From Tipula vernalis (lineage: Eukaryota; Arthropoda; Insecta; Diptera; Tipulidae), in NCBI GenBank assembly GCA_958295665.1, contig OY282560.1:24325653-24389652 (forward strand): 64,000 bases of DNA, read 5' to 3'. Shown piece by piece: positions 1-10,745 of this stretch; positions within the stretch are counted from its first letter, which is position 1, and each line of letters opens with the position of its first letter. Under the pieces are notes generated by a model. The model saw only the letters and a list, made by a program, of their open reading frames with translations. It was not told the DNA's origin and did no database searches. The position numbers and the translations under genes were made by a program.

Positions 1-1
1 C

Positions 2-772
2 CCATGGTGGGGTGCGTGGTGGAAGAGAATGGTACGCCTTGTAAAAGATCTTCTGAAAAGAACCCTTGGCATTACAAGTTTCAGTTACGAGGAATTGAAC
101 ACCAAACTCTGCGAATGCGAATCGGTCATTAATGCTCGTCCCATCACCTATTCACCGGAAGATAAAAACAACATTTGTGTCATAAGCCCAGACATGTTTT
201 TGAAAGAAATTCACGTAGACGGCGTACCAGATATAGACGAAATTGAAAAAACATCGCTATCCCGCAAGTTACGTTATCGGCAGCGACTACGCGAGGAAAT
301 CAAAGATTGTTTTCGCACAGAGTACCTCGGTCAACATTCCAGAAGAACAAAAGTCAATAAAGATCTCTGTAAAACATTGAAGGTCGGTGACTTATTCTTC
401 ATTTCAACTGATAACCAAAAGGCTTGCAAGTGGCCTTTAGCCAGAATACAAGAACTAATTCCCAGCAACGACGGAGAAATTAGGACAGTAAAACTCAAAA
501 CCTCCTCAAATGTATTGGTTAGACCAGTTCAGCGATTGATTTCACTGGAAGCGGATTCGGATGAATATCTCCCTAAATATGTGGAAAAGTCGACGGAAAA
601 GTCAACACCAGAGGAATGTTCTGAAGAACCAATCGACAAAGATCGACAAGACATGGGCGGATCAAGTTCGGGTGACACCATGGAGCCCCCACAAAACGCA
701 TCCGAAGTGCAGCAGGTACTGCAGACACGACGAGGGCGGGCAGTCAAGGCGCCGAAACGCTACATCGAATGA
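2..772 (+). CDS. BEL/Pao retrotransposon pol, C-terminal end (partial at window edge)
   Basis: The reading frame is already open at base 2, so the gene begins outside the window and the ATG at 29 is internal. It starts with a Trp-rich PWWGAWW stretch followed by RMVRLVKDLL, the usual end of a BEL/Pao integrase core. A DUF5641-type chromodomain-like tail follows, with KWPLARIQEL, GEIRTVKLKTSS and VRPVQRLISLE. The last 80 residues are acidic and Ser/Thr-rich, then basic (TRRGRAVKAPKRYIE). No stop or frameshift is seen in this part. A polypurine tract and an LTR follow directly, confirming an LTR retrotransposon. It is a different family from the two other BEL elements in the window, because its LTR is unrelated. 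Integrase would insert the cDNA into the host chromosome; whether the rest of the element is intact cannot be seen. Confidence 0.88.
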   Translation, partial: PWWGAWWKRMVRLVKDLLKRTLGITSFSYEELNTKLCECESVINARPITYSPEDKNNICVISPDMFLKEIHVDGVPDIDEIEKTSLSRKLRYRQRLREEIKDCFRTEYLGQHSRRTKVNKDLCKTLKVGDLFFISTDNQKACKWPLARIQELIPSNDGEIRTVKLKTSSNVLVRPVQRLISLEADSDEYLPKYVEKSTEKSTPEECSEEPIDKDRQDMGGSSSGDTMEPPQNASEVQQVLQTRRGRAVKAPKRYIE

Positions 773-841
773 CATGTTAAAATAAATCATTATCTATATG
801 GACGTTTCTTAAATTACCGAAATCGTCAATTAAAGCAATTT

Positions 842-856
842 AAAAAGGTGGGAGAA
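842..856 (+). promoter_or_regulatory. Polypurine tract of the first BEL/Pao element
   Basis: A purine-rich run ending GGTGGGAGAA lies immediately before the TG that opens the LTR. It would prime plus-strand DNA synthesis. The decayed BEL element (GGGCGGGAGAA before 7945) and the young one (GAGGCGGGAGAA before 53486) have the same type of tract. Confidence 0.75.
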
Positions 857-1131
857 TGTTGAAAAATGTAGTTCATATTGTGAGCGCCACGGCGAATTTT
901 ATCTGTAGTTTCTTATGATTTTTGGTTTTTAAAGTTTTTGCGACTGAGCATGCGTTGATCTTACGTGTGTGCTTCAATTTTATAAATGAACGAAGTCGCT
1001 TGGCATCCATCGTGCGAGCAACAACAAATTAACGATTATCCTAGTTATTTTTCGAATAAATAGTATTTTTTATATTTTCCATTCTAAGGCACGAGTTGTT
1101 TTATTACTCTACCTAAAACGATTTTGTAACA
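857..1131 (+). repeat. 3' LTR of the first BEL/Pao element
   Basis: The sequence from TGTTGAAAAATG to GATTTTGTAACA has TG...CA ends, follows the polypurine tract and is 275 bp long. It holds a TATA-like TATAAAT near 979 and a polyadenylation signal (AATAAA) near 1056, as expected of a U3-R-U5 unit. The 5' LTR lies outside the window, so the ends are inferred from the tract and the TG/CA rule. The 5-bp target duplication cannot be checked. Confidence 0.75.
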
Positions 1132-1139
1132 ACGGCCAA

Positions 1140-1340
1140 TGAGGACTGAGCTTGGCTGATTTCTTAACCGATTATGATGAAATTTGATGTGGGTAATGAA
1201 AATGGGATTCTAAAATGATTTCTGGATAAAGTTCTGGAATATGGCCAAGTGTCTTGGAATTTGTCTATTCCTCAACCGAGAAATAGACAAATTCCATGAC
1301 ACTTGGCCATATTCCAGAATTCTAAAATTATTCTTGGATA
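1140..1340 (+). repeat. Diverged satellite-like monomer carrying a 38-bp-arm hairpin
   Basis: TTTCTTAACCGATTATGATG at 1160-1179 is the same motif that heads each 181-bp unit of the array at 38227. The arms 1232-1269 and 1282-1319 are inverted copies of each other over 38 bp with one mismatch and a 12-bp loop, so a strong cruciform or hairpin could form. No coding frame was seen. Confidence 0.7.
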
Positions 1341-1349
1341 AAGCTTTGG

Positions 1350-1830
1350 AATATCAATGGTATGATGGATGGTATGATGATGTGATGTTATGATGGTATA
1401 ATGGTGTGATGGTTTTGTATACAAGAATTGTGTGATGGTGGTATGATGATATCGACATATTATGGTATGATGGTATAATGGGATGGTGATATGATGGTAT
1501 GATGGTATGATGGTATGATAGTGATGGTATGATGGTGTGATGGTAAGTTGGTATGATGGTATGAGTTGAGCAGTGGGTTGAGATTTGGTTCGAGCTAAGT
1601 TGAGTTGAAGTTGAGTTAGGATTTAGTTAGCCTGAATTGGGGTTAAGTGAATTGTTTGGTTGGGGAAATATTTAGAGTTGATTTGGAGTTATTTGATGTT
1701 TTGGTTGACGGTTAATTTGGTGATTATATGAGATGGAGGTTGATTTGTATATTGAGTTGGAGGTTGAGCTGATGATTTGCTTAAGAGATTCATTTCGGGA
1801 TTGATTTGGGAATTCAATTAATCAAGACCG
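1350..1830 (+). repeat. ATGGTATG minisatellite followed by degenerate GTTGAG-rich sequence
   Basis: From about 1350 to 1560 the sequence is dominated by ATGGTATG and GATGGTATGAT units with small variants. From about 1561 to 1800 it changes to loose repetitions of TTGAGTTGA and GAGTTGATTTGG. The complement of the second motif (AACTCAACC) dominates 40770-41520 and 54424-55175. From 1830 to 2328 I see no gene or structured repeat. Confidence 0.7.
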
Positions 1831-2328
1831 AAGTTCTTACCACCTCATGAGATTTTAGCCCTTTAAATTTTTATTCTGTGTTTTAAAGGCGCATGCTGTT
1901 AGATGTTTTGTTATTTTGGAAGTTTTTCTCCGCCTAACGAAAGAATGCCACCCCTTTATCAAATTCGAAATCATCAACGTGCGGTTGATTTAACGTAGTT
2001 TTCAGTCCTAAAACTCAGTATATATGTCTAAATGGAAATGAAATTTTCCACACAAAAATAACCAAAAACCTCAAATCTACATGAAGATAAAAACGCAGTG
2101 ACACATTTTTGAGAGCTAGAATGGGGATATCTCTATTTTAATACGACAAACTCATTTTCACTAGCTAATCTCGGTACTATAAATTGGGAATTTGCCACCC
2201 TTCCCTTATTTAGATTTTATTACAAATGTGTACCCATCTTTATTTGAAAAACTTAAGATGAAAAATTAAAAACAATGGCTACAAGGGTAGGCAGGATACC
2301 CAGGCAGCCTGAAAAATTCAGATCAAAC

Positions 2329-3012
2329 TTAGCTAGTACGAGAGCCATCAGAAAAGAAGACTATCGACTTGTGCAAGTTCTGAAGAAAATCCAGTGATCT
2401 CCAGTAATCTCTCGAAGGTCGCACCACCGAATATAATTTAGTGAAATAGAATTCAGACATCCGTACTAATGATGCGTAAACATTTGAAATGGTTCTATGG
2501 CCCACGAGAATTGTAAAGAAGGAGAGTTGATGCCATAGCTCCTGTGGTGACCCTACAAGCAATAATTTGTTGACCATTAATTTTAATAATTGTAGCCTTT
2601 AATTTAACCACAGGCCACTAAACCAAGGAAGCATAAGATAACATTGGTAGAACCAACGATTTATAGATGAAATACAGCATTTTGGGAGTTAAACCCCAGG
2701 TATTCCCAAAGGCTCGCCTACATTGCCAAAAGGTGGCAGTCGATTTTTGAAGTTTATACTTAAGGTGCAAATTCCAGGAAAGTTTACTGTTCAATAAGAC
2801 ATCTAAATGCATATCGTGATCTGATCTGTTACTCGATCTGCTAAATATAACCAAATTAATTTTAGAAGGATTGACGTGTAAATCATTTTCACCGCACCAC
2901 GACTTCACAATATATAAGGCACTCTGCGTTAAGTTGAATAACACATTCAGGTGCTTTCCAACGACAGTAATAACAAGATCGTCAGCGTAGTAACTCTTTG
3001 TTGAGCCGTTAT
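2329..3012 (-). pseudogene. Non-LTR retrotransposon fragment: end of reverse transcriptase and start of RNase H
   Basis: Read on the minus strand, 3043-2618 encodes the RT catalytic motif YADDLVI followed by FNLTQSALYIVKSWC, NPSKINLVIFSR and LLNSKLSWNLHLK. It continues through the RT thumb (FGNTWGLTPKMLYFIYKSLV) in a second frame to IVFFSDGSRTS at 2329, the opening of an RNase H domain. RT plus RNase H in this order is typical of R1/LOA/I-like elements. The frame is broken and the upstream RT core is missing. The endonuclease half of what is probably the same element lies at 8023-9035 in the same orientation, so the BEL element between them appears to have landed inside it. Confidence 0.75.
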
Positions 3013-3106
3013 TGTTAATCGCCGTCGATATCCAATAAATCACCAGCCAGCAATATCAACGACCTACAACAAAATAAAACTTTTCATGGTCTTTCGAGCC
3101 GGATAT
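3013..3106 (+). repeat. 5' LTR remnant and tRNA-Tyr-like primer binding site of decayed BEL element
   Basis: Bases 3013-3086 (TGTTAATCGCC...CTTTTCA) match 7945-8022 with a few substitutions, giving a direct repeat at the two ends of the decayed BEL element. At only about 75 bp this is probably an internally deleted or truncated LTR. It is followed at once by TGGTCTTTCGAGCCGGATAT (3087-3106), closely complementary to the 3' end of insect tRNA-Tyr as I recall it. Confidence 0.65.
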
Positions 3107-6100
3107 CCGACAATATTTTGCGGAGAATTTTGGATTTCCAGCCATTATTTTGTACACAATTACTTGAGGGGCGAGACTAAATTCGAGGATCCCCAGAACT
3201 CATTAGAAGACACCTTTTATAAAATTAAGAAGGTGCTACTTCGCGCAAAACGAGATCGGGAATCTGAAGCATCTAAGCATTCGCACGATTCTTCAATTAA
3301 TGAGTTAATGGCGAATCAACAATCGCTTTTGCAAGAAGTTTCCATTTTGAATAAAAGAGAAAGTGAAGTGAGACTTTCCAGGATCAATATTCCTACGTTT
3401 TCTGGTAAATATTCCAAGTTCCCATTTTTCAAAGATTTGTTTGAAGCATCGATAGACAACAATGAGAAAATTTGAAATGTGCACAAGTTTCAATACCTAA
3501 AGGGCCCATTGATTAGTGAAGCTGCCGCATTGAGAAAGATGCCGCAGATTGCAAAGAAAGGTACGACAAGAAGAAATTGGTGATTTCAACCCTCATTAAT
3601 CAGTTCGTGGATCAGCCAACAATCACAAAGCTCTCGGCGCAAGCTCTGCATCAGATGTGTGATATATCCGAAGAAGTGAACAGGGGTTAAAGGTGTTGGG
3701 CGCACAAGCAGAGAAAAGGGATCCGTGGTTAATTTATATTTTGGTGAACAAAATGGACGCTGTTACCAACCAAGCATGTGCAACAGAAACAGCTGCAGAT
3801 GACTTTCCCTCCATTTTTTAACAAAAGGAGTGATTCGTTGGACACCATCGATTCAAATAAATTATCAGTAACAGTGCCAGTGACCAATAACCGTGTAAAA
3901 AACTTTCATTCCATGTCTGCCAATCCCGTGTGTGTTAAATGTTCAAAAGACCATTATATAAGTAAATGTGAACAATTTCTGTCTTTGAGTGTATTCGATA
4001 GGCGCGGGTTTGTGTCCGAAAAGAAACTGTGTTTTTAATGTTTATCTCCAACCCATCAAGCAGGTATTTCCAGGTCAAAATACAGATGCGGCAAATGCCA
4101 CAGAAAGGATCATTTGACATTGAATCCCGAAGACGTGCAACCGACAGAAGAGGACAAATTTTAAGCGGCCATATAGTAAGCAATACAAATGTGAGTACGA
4201 GTTCAAATAAGGAAGTGTTGTCGAGTTTCCAATCACTACTTCCCACTGCGATGGTCAAGGTTACTGACCGATTTGGAAACGCGCTAAAGTGCAGAGTGCT
4301 ATTAGACTCGTGGTCTCAAATGTCCTTTATCACAGAGGCATGTATGCAACGACTAAGACTGCCGAAAAGAAAAGCAAACATTTTAGTAACTGGATTGACT
4401 GCGGGAAAAGCATCCACCAGAGGAGCAGCTTGCATCAACGTGAAATCCCTGTATTATCTAGAGAATGAAAACCAGGTAGAAGCCCTGATAATTGCTCAAC
4501 TACCAACAAGACTTCCAAATGTTGGATTTAGTTTGCGAGACTGCGACTTTTTGGGCTGTTTGGAACTAGCCGATCCACAGTACAATAGAGTTGGTTCGGT
4601 TGATATCCTAATAGGGGCTGACAGATTTTTCCATGTAAGCAGAGATGGGCGAATCGGTAACAATTCAATATTTGCACAAAATACGATATTTGGTTGGATT
4701 GTCTACGGAATTACTGACAACAATAGCATCGAGAGTGATGAGGCAGTCCAGGTAAATATGTCTATATTAAATTTACATTTGGATGTTAATTTAGATGAAA
4801 TATTAAAGCGATTGTTTGAGCAAGAAGAACTCTTAAGTACAAGTTTGGTGTCTCCTGTAGATGTCGAGTGCGAAGAACATTATAAATTAACACACAAACG
4901 GAATGATGGAGGCAGATATATGGTGGAGATTCCCTTTAAAGAATCAGCAGAACGGCTCGGCAATTCAATGCATGTGGCGAAACGGAGATTTCTTTCAGTG
5001 GAATATACAAAAGTAATAGACTAATACATGTTGTTGGGTTATATGGAACTTGTTAATAAAAATGATTTATCTATTGAGGAATCAAAATGTTTTTATTTAC
5101 CTTATCACCGTGTTTTGAAAGAGTCAAGTGAAACCACCAAATTGCGAGTAGTATTTGATGGTTCGTCGAAATCTTCGTCAGGTGTTTCACTAAACCAAAC
5201 AATGCTAATTGGTCCAACAATTCAGCCCACCTTATGGTCTAAATTAATGAAGTTCCGATAATACAAGGTAGCTAGCATTAACAGGCGACATCGAGAAAAT
5301 GTAAAACCAGGTTCTAGTCGCTGAAAAGATAAGCATTTGCAACGAGTCCTGTGGAGAAATGAACCATCAAGTGAGCTCAAGCATTACATGCTAAATACTG
5401 TTACCTTTAAGTTGGCCAGTTCATCGTTTCTGGCGATTAGAACATTACAGCAGATAGGTTACGACAATCAGCAAGATCATCCAAGCATCGTTCAGCATAT
5501 TTTAGAAAATTTATATGTAGACAATTTTATCTCCGGAACGGATACGGTTGAAGAAGTTAAGCGACTGAAGATGGATATCACCCAAGTACTTTTAACGGGA
5601 GGGTTTATTATCAGAAAATTAAAGTCGAATATACCTAATATTACGGCGAGCGAGGATACTGGTGAAGATTCGAAATTCCATAATTCACCTGAAACCAAAA
5701 TTTTTGGGACTTCAATGGAATGCTACTGCTGATTTATTTTCGTTTAAATTAAATCTTAGTGACAGCTCAAAAGTAACAAAACGGAGCATTATATCAGAAT
5801 ATTCGAGAGTTTTTGATCTGCTTGGTTGGTTATCTCCGTCGATCATATTAATGAAACTAATTTTTCAAAATCTTTGGCTGTTGAAACTAGGCTGGGACGA
5901 TGAATTACCGGACAAGATCACAGGCTTATATAACGAAATTCGTGAAAATATAGAAATCAAGCGATACATTCCACAAGGCGACCAAATTGAAATTCACGGG
6001 TTTTCGGATGCGAGCGAAAAGGCGTATGGAGCAGTGGTCTATTGCAGATCGATCGGTGAAAATGGCGAAATCACAGTAAATTGAATGGCGGCTAAAACAA

Positions 6101-7860
6101 AAGTAGCACCTATTAAGCAGATATCGTTACCCAGACTGGAGTTATGTGACGCGCAGTTGCTAACGAAACTCTAAATATTAGTGAAGGAAACCATAAAGCG
6201 TCCAGTAAAATTCTATGCGTGGACGGACTCCACTATCGTATTGATGTGGTTATCCAGTCATCCAGGGAGATGGAAAACGTTTGTGGGGAATCGTACGTCA
6301 GAGATTCTAGACAAGATCCCTCGAAAATGTTGGAATCACGTAGGATCCCAGCACAACCCAGCGGATTGCGCATCTAGAGGAATACTGCCTTAAAAATGGG
6401 TTCATTTAAAGCAATGGTTGCATGGTCATGAATGGTTGCAGAAAGCAGACTACATTTGTACGGCACAAATTTAGGAAATTGACAATATAGAGCAACCAAT
6501 AGAGGAATGAAAAAACGGCGGGATTTTCGTTTTTAGTGTCCAGAAGCACGATTCTATAATTAATACGATGATGTATAAATTATCAGAGCACACTAAATTG
6601 GTTCGGGTTTTTGCTTACATTCTTAGATTCTTGAAAAATGCGCGATTATTGAAGAATAACCGAATCCGAAGAAGCGTAAGTCACCTAACAGTCGAGGAGC
6701 TAAGGGTGTCCAGAAACATTATCATCAAGCATATACAGAAAGAATCATTTGCGAGCGAAATTGAATGCTTACAAAAGGTTATGGACATTTCAAAGGGCAG
6801 TAATATAATATCGTTGCCGCCGTTTATGGATTCTGATGGAATATTGAGAATTGGTGGTAGGCTGAGGCATTCGGATTGCTCTTATGATTACAAGCACCCA
6901 ATAATCTTACCAAAGGGCGATGCATTTAATCGTGGAATTACATGGTCCACACATAAGCATAGCCTACATCCAGGTATATCATTGACGTTTCATCTGACCA
7001 AGCATCAATACTGGATAGTTGGAGAGAGAAGCAGCATACGTAAAATTGTGAATAAATGCGTCGTGTGTTTCAAAAGTAATGCGAGAACCTCTAAGCAACT
7101 AATGGGAGATTTACCGATAACAAGACTGAAGGCAACCAGAGCATTTACGTCATGTGGAGTTGATTATGCGGGGCCCATACAAATAGCTTCAAAAAGAGGA
7201 AGAGGCGCCAGATTCACTAAAGGCTATATCGCGTTATTTATTTGTATGGCAACTAAGGCTGTTCATATAGAAGTTGTAAGCGACCTTAACACCGAGGCCT
7301 TCATTGCTGTGCTAAAAAGATTTGTATCGAGAAGGGGAGCACTAGCAGACATTTACAGCGACAACCACCCGTTTCGCCCTACTTTGGAGGCCTATGGGAG
7401 GCGGCTGTCAAGTCCGTTAAAAGTCACCTTGTTAAATGTACCTCCAACACTCACCTTACATTTGAAGAGATGGCTACTTTGTTAACCCAGATGAGAGACA
7501 AGAGATGGTTGTGCATTCTTCTGATGTGTTAACGCCAGCCCATTTTTTAATTGGATCTGCGAATTTTTACCTACCAGAAGAGGAATTAAGTGAAGAGATA
7601 CCGGCAGGCAGGCCTACAAAATGGAAATTTATCCAACACCGAGTTCAGTCATTTTGGCAAAAATTTAGTGCAGAATACCTTCACAACCTCCAACAGCGAA
7701 ATAAATGGCGAAAAGTACATGAAAACTTCCAGGTCGGCGATGTCATATTAATGAAAGAGGAAAATTTATCATCATACAAATGGGCGCTTGGCAGAATTCT
7801 TGAACTGCATCCTGATGACCGCGGAATAGTAAGGGTCGTAACATTAAAAACTTAACATCG
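3087..7860 (+). pseudogene. Decayed BEL/Pao gag-pol
   Basis: The order of a BEL/Pao polyprotein is clear but many frames are broken. Gag (DUF1759-like, RLSRINIPTFSGKYSKFPFF) lies at 3086-3475 and again after 3480. Remnant zinc knuckles (CVKCSKDHYISKCEQF) are at 3930-3980. The protease at 4300 reads LLDSWSQMSFIT, where the active-site DSG is DSW. The RT is at 5028-5732, with LRVVFDGSSKSSSG and YVDNFISG in place of YVDD. RNase H is at 5662-6084 (HGFSDASEKAYGAVVY), the NPADCASRG segment at 6350, the integrase zinc-binding and catalytic region at 6568-7485, and the DUF5641 tail at 7505-7855. About 250 bp of the integrase core is missing near 7360-7400. It cannot encode functional enzymes and is older than the element at 47313. 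Confidence 0.88.
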
Positions 7861-7944
7861 ATTTTGAAACGACCCATTGTCAAAATATGCAAACTGCCAG
7901 AACAAGAAGACGGTTAACGGCGGGATCGTTAACGGGCGGGAGAA

Positions 7945-8022
7945 TGTTGTTGATCGCCCGTCGATATTCATTAAATCATTAGCCAGCAATATCAATGACC
8001 TACATCAAAATAAAACTTTTCG
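7945..8022 (+). repeat. 3' LTR remnant of decayed BEL element
   Basis: It starts TGTTGTTGATCGCCC right after the purine tract GGGCGGGAGAA and ends CTTTTCG. It is a diverged direct repeat of 3013-3086. No matching 5-bp target duplication is visible on the two sides (GTTAT before, GCCAT after), so one or both ends may have eroded. Confidence 0.6.
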
Positions 8023-9035
8023 GCCATTTCAGAGGACTGCATGTTACTGAGTGGAAAATTAGAGAAATAATTTATCTCTAATAAATCTGTCGGTAATCCT
8101 TAGGACAGACTCATGGGCCGAAATGCTTTGGGTTCAATGTAATCTGATTTTCTAGCCTTCATTAAAAAAAAACATCGTTGCTCTTGCACCAAGTGCAAGT
8201 GTTGCTTAATTATAGGAAAACCATGTTGTAATTCAGTCGGGAAAATCCTATTAGGACCACCTGATTTGTATGGTTTAAAGGAGAAAATACTCCAACGCTA
8301 GAAAGTGAGCAGAATCAGAGTTAACGATGGTACACTCCGGAAAATGGACCGAAAGAAGCAACTCGTACGCTTTTTTTCTTAAGAAGTAAATTTGCTATCC
8401 GATAGACGAGTATCAAGTTTACGGGTATCATCTATTAAGTCTAGCGACTGCAGAGAGACTATTGATTTAATCACAGAAGTTTGTCCCTGCGGTTCTGCGA
8501 GCGGATCTTAAGCTTTTTTTATACTCCCTTTGAGCTATTAGGAAACAATCCCAATCACATTTAAGATTAGTATTTTTTGCTTTATTCTTCAGTTTCCTAG
8601 TTTGTTTTATTTGTTTTTTAAGAGTAGAGCACCAAAAAGGTCTATTACCAATTTGTTTAGTAATAAGTAGGCACGAATTTTCAAAAGCCGTCGAGATTGC
8701 TTTTGTCAGCTTGGAAGCTTGTAACTCAATGTCCATAACCGTAGCAGGATGAATTTAGGAATTAAGTTCGAAAGAGAATAGATCCCAATTGGTTAATTTG
8801 CGATTACGATATGGTTTAAGAGGTGAACTTCCCGCCGAGTGGAACTGACAAAAGTTGGCTCACAACCTTTATTGAGTATTTCTCCGATATTACCGATATT
8901 TTAGTTAATATTAGTTATATTAGTTTTATTGACAGCATCCTTTGAAAAAATTCTACCATCGAGAAGATAATGTTCCTGAATAAAACATAAATCTGAAATG
9001 AAGCTGACTTACTGTGGTGCAAGTTGATCTGTTTA
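8023..9035 (-). pseudogene. Non-LTR retrotransposon ORF2 fragment: endonuclease end, linker, start of RT
   Basis: On the minus strand one reads, from the right, INLHHSKSAS (opening of an R1-type endonuclease, near 9030), then LNKGCEPTFVSSTRREV (endonuclease motif, near 8870). The linker RPFWCSTLKKQIKQTRKLKNKAK follows, with WDCFLIAQREYKKSLRSARR (8467-8736). Then, with many stops, come the FSP.K..G.P.....ELQ-like RT entry motif near 8290 and a stretch ending at 8023 where the BEL element begins. Several deletions and frameshifts are present. Together with 2329-3012 it forms one split R1/LOA-like element; roughly 130 codons of RT between the halves are missing. Confidence 0.7.
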
Positions 9036-9137
9036 ATTACAAGCATGTGAGTCATAATAACATACCAGCAACCGAAACGAAAAACGTAGAGTTTATGGTC
9101 CAGAGATAACCGCTATTATTGTAACAGTTTTAATTTT

Positions 9138-9998
9138 TTAATGACAGAAAAAATCAAAAATTTGTAAAAAATTCATAAATATAACCACAACATAGACATA
9201 TAAGAAAATAGCAGCTGCAAGATAGTCTCTCTCCCCATATTCATAAGTTCTCCCTCCCAGAATTAGTTGCGTTGCAAATACCATATACTAAAATGTAAAA
9301 TGGGTATGATAATTCTATAAATTTAGTCCACACAATTCAATACTTACAACAGCAAATATGATTAAACAGACAAATGCGACCACCAGTTGAAGTATGGGCA
9401 CAACAGCAAAGAACCCGACTATAACACTAATCGTAACCACTAAGATGAGCAGTATCCCAAAAACTGTCAGGACAAATGAACAATTTGTTAAATCTATCTG
9501 TAAATTAATCAAGTGAATAATGTTATTGTTACTTTTAATGGTATAGCAAAAATTACTTACCGGCATAAAAATGGCAACGACCGTCACTAAATAGCATAAT
9601 AGTGCAGTTCCAAATGCTGCTGCCAATATAACTTTTGTCTCATAGAACATCGTTGTCAGGGCACAAATTATCGATAGTGATTCCACAAGTATAATTAGCA
9701 CTATAAATCCAACAATCCGATTTCGCAGCACAGGCATACAGCATGCAATAACAAATGACATAATCACGTATGCAATACCTGCAATCCATATTAACCAAAA
9801 GTATTGGAATAGAAAATTTCGGAAAGGTGCATAATACAATACTGCACACACGTGAGCGACTGTAACACAAATACTAGCACATAGTAATCCATAAACTTTC
9901 ATTATAAAAAAGCGACGTGCTAAATGATTTTCGAATGGATTATGGAATTCTGGAGCACTCTCGATATTTGCCAAATTGGAATTTGGGGCGGGAGCCAT
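9138..9998 (-). CDS. TMBIM/Lifeguard (Bax-inhibitor-1 family) membrane protein, three exons
   Basis: My gene model is complement(join(9138..9287, 9348..9497, 9561..9998)), 245 residues. The donors (GTAAGT at 9560 and 9347) and acceptors (CAG at 9498, TAG at 9288) are all in phase 0; the introns are 63 and 60 bp. The start MAPAPNSN is followed by the conserved FENHLARRFFIMKVYGLLC and six to seven hydrophobic segments. Exon 3 supplies the family signature (A/D)TQLILGG followed by a Tyr/Glu-rich loop (YEYGERDYLAAA) and the last membrane helix. Family members are multi-pass proteins of Golgi/ER membranes that modulate calcium leak and cell death. The first aspartate of the usual DTQ motif is Ala here (FATQ). 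An unspliced reading extends through the in-frame first intron and ends at 9315; exon 3 makes the spliced model far more convincing. Confidence 0.9.
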
Positions 9999-10306
9999 TT
10001 TTCGGTTTAAAAATCAATTAGGCATAAATCTATACAGCAAGTTTTAGGATTTTGACATTCTAAAAAATTTCGATGAGTGTAAATAGCACGACTACTGTGC
10101 AGTTTTAAGATTATCAATTAAATAGGTTTTTGTTTTTAGGGTATTTAGCTAGTTCAGACGCGACCCATTTTGACACTAGAACTTATCGAAACAATTGAGC
10201 TTCCAAAATTATGAGAAACAAGCTTTAAACAGGAATTGGAATTTGTATTGAAATGAAAATTATTTTGCTGGTTTGCCAATTTGGTATAGGTGCATAGCGA
10301 AGACAT
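9999..10306. other. Upstream region of the TMBIM-type gene
   Basis: This is the presumed 5' flank of the minus-strand TMBIM-type gene. I see no convincing TATA box, reading frame or repeat. The neighbouring decayed transposon begins at 10307. Confidence 0.4.
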
Positions 10307-10745
10307 TTAGGGAGGATCAGGGCCGTTATTTTTATTGTGTATAGGGGGTTTTGGAATCGGTACTGGCAATGAATTACTTAGAATGGTTCTGAAGGTATTT
10401 TGGTCGGTTTTCCTCCTTTGTCTAAATATAGCCCTATTTCTGGCTTCTTTAATCAATTCATACTGAATATAGCAGTGATCACACAAGGAATGGTCACTAG
10501 ACAATTTCACCAAAGTATCCTTAGTAAAATCTGAGACAGGCGTGATATGATCTAGCACCTCTTATCTGTTTCTAGCTATAAAAGTGGGCTTACACCCGAA
10601 ATTACATATTTGCAAGGAGTAGCTCACCTCTCTCGTTTGTACCATAACTTCTTCATGTTGTTTAGTATAAGTTCACATCACTGCCCATAATGACTCCAAC
10701 TTTTCGCTTACCATCTCAATGCCAGTTATCACTAAATCTGAGTTA
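10307..10745 (-). pseudogene. Non-LTR retrotransposon endonuclease fragment
   Basis: On the minus strand, scattered over frames, are IMGSDVNLY, TNERGELLL, ICNFGCKPTF, EVLDHI and LSSDHSLCDHCYIQYEL. They match in order the apurinic-endonuclease motifs of R1-like elements (GCDAN, RGE, CN.G..PTF, VIDI, SDH..I). A linker remnant FRQRRKTDQNTFRTIL follows. Stop codons interrupt it, so it is dead. Confidence 0.65.

Noticed and set aside
9640..9870. 76-codon minus-strand frame with many Cys
   Set aside because: It is an alternative frame of exon 1 of the TMBIM-type gene, whose membrane-protein frame and splice sites are convincing.
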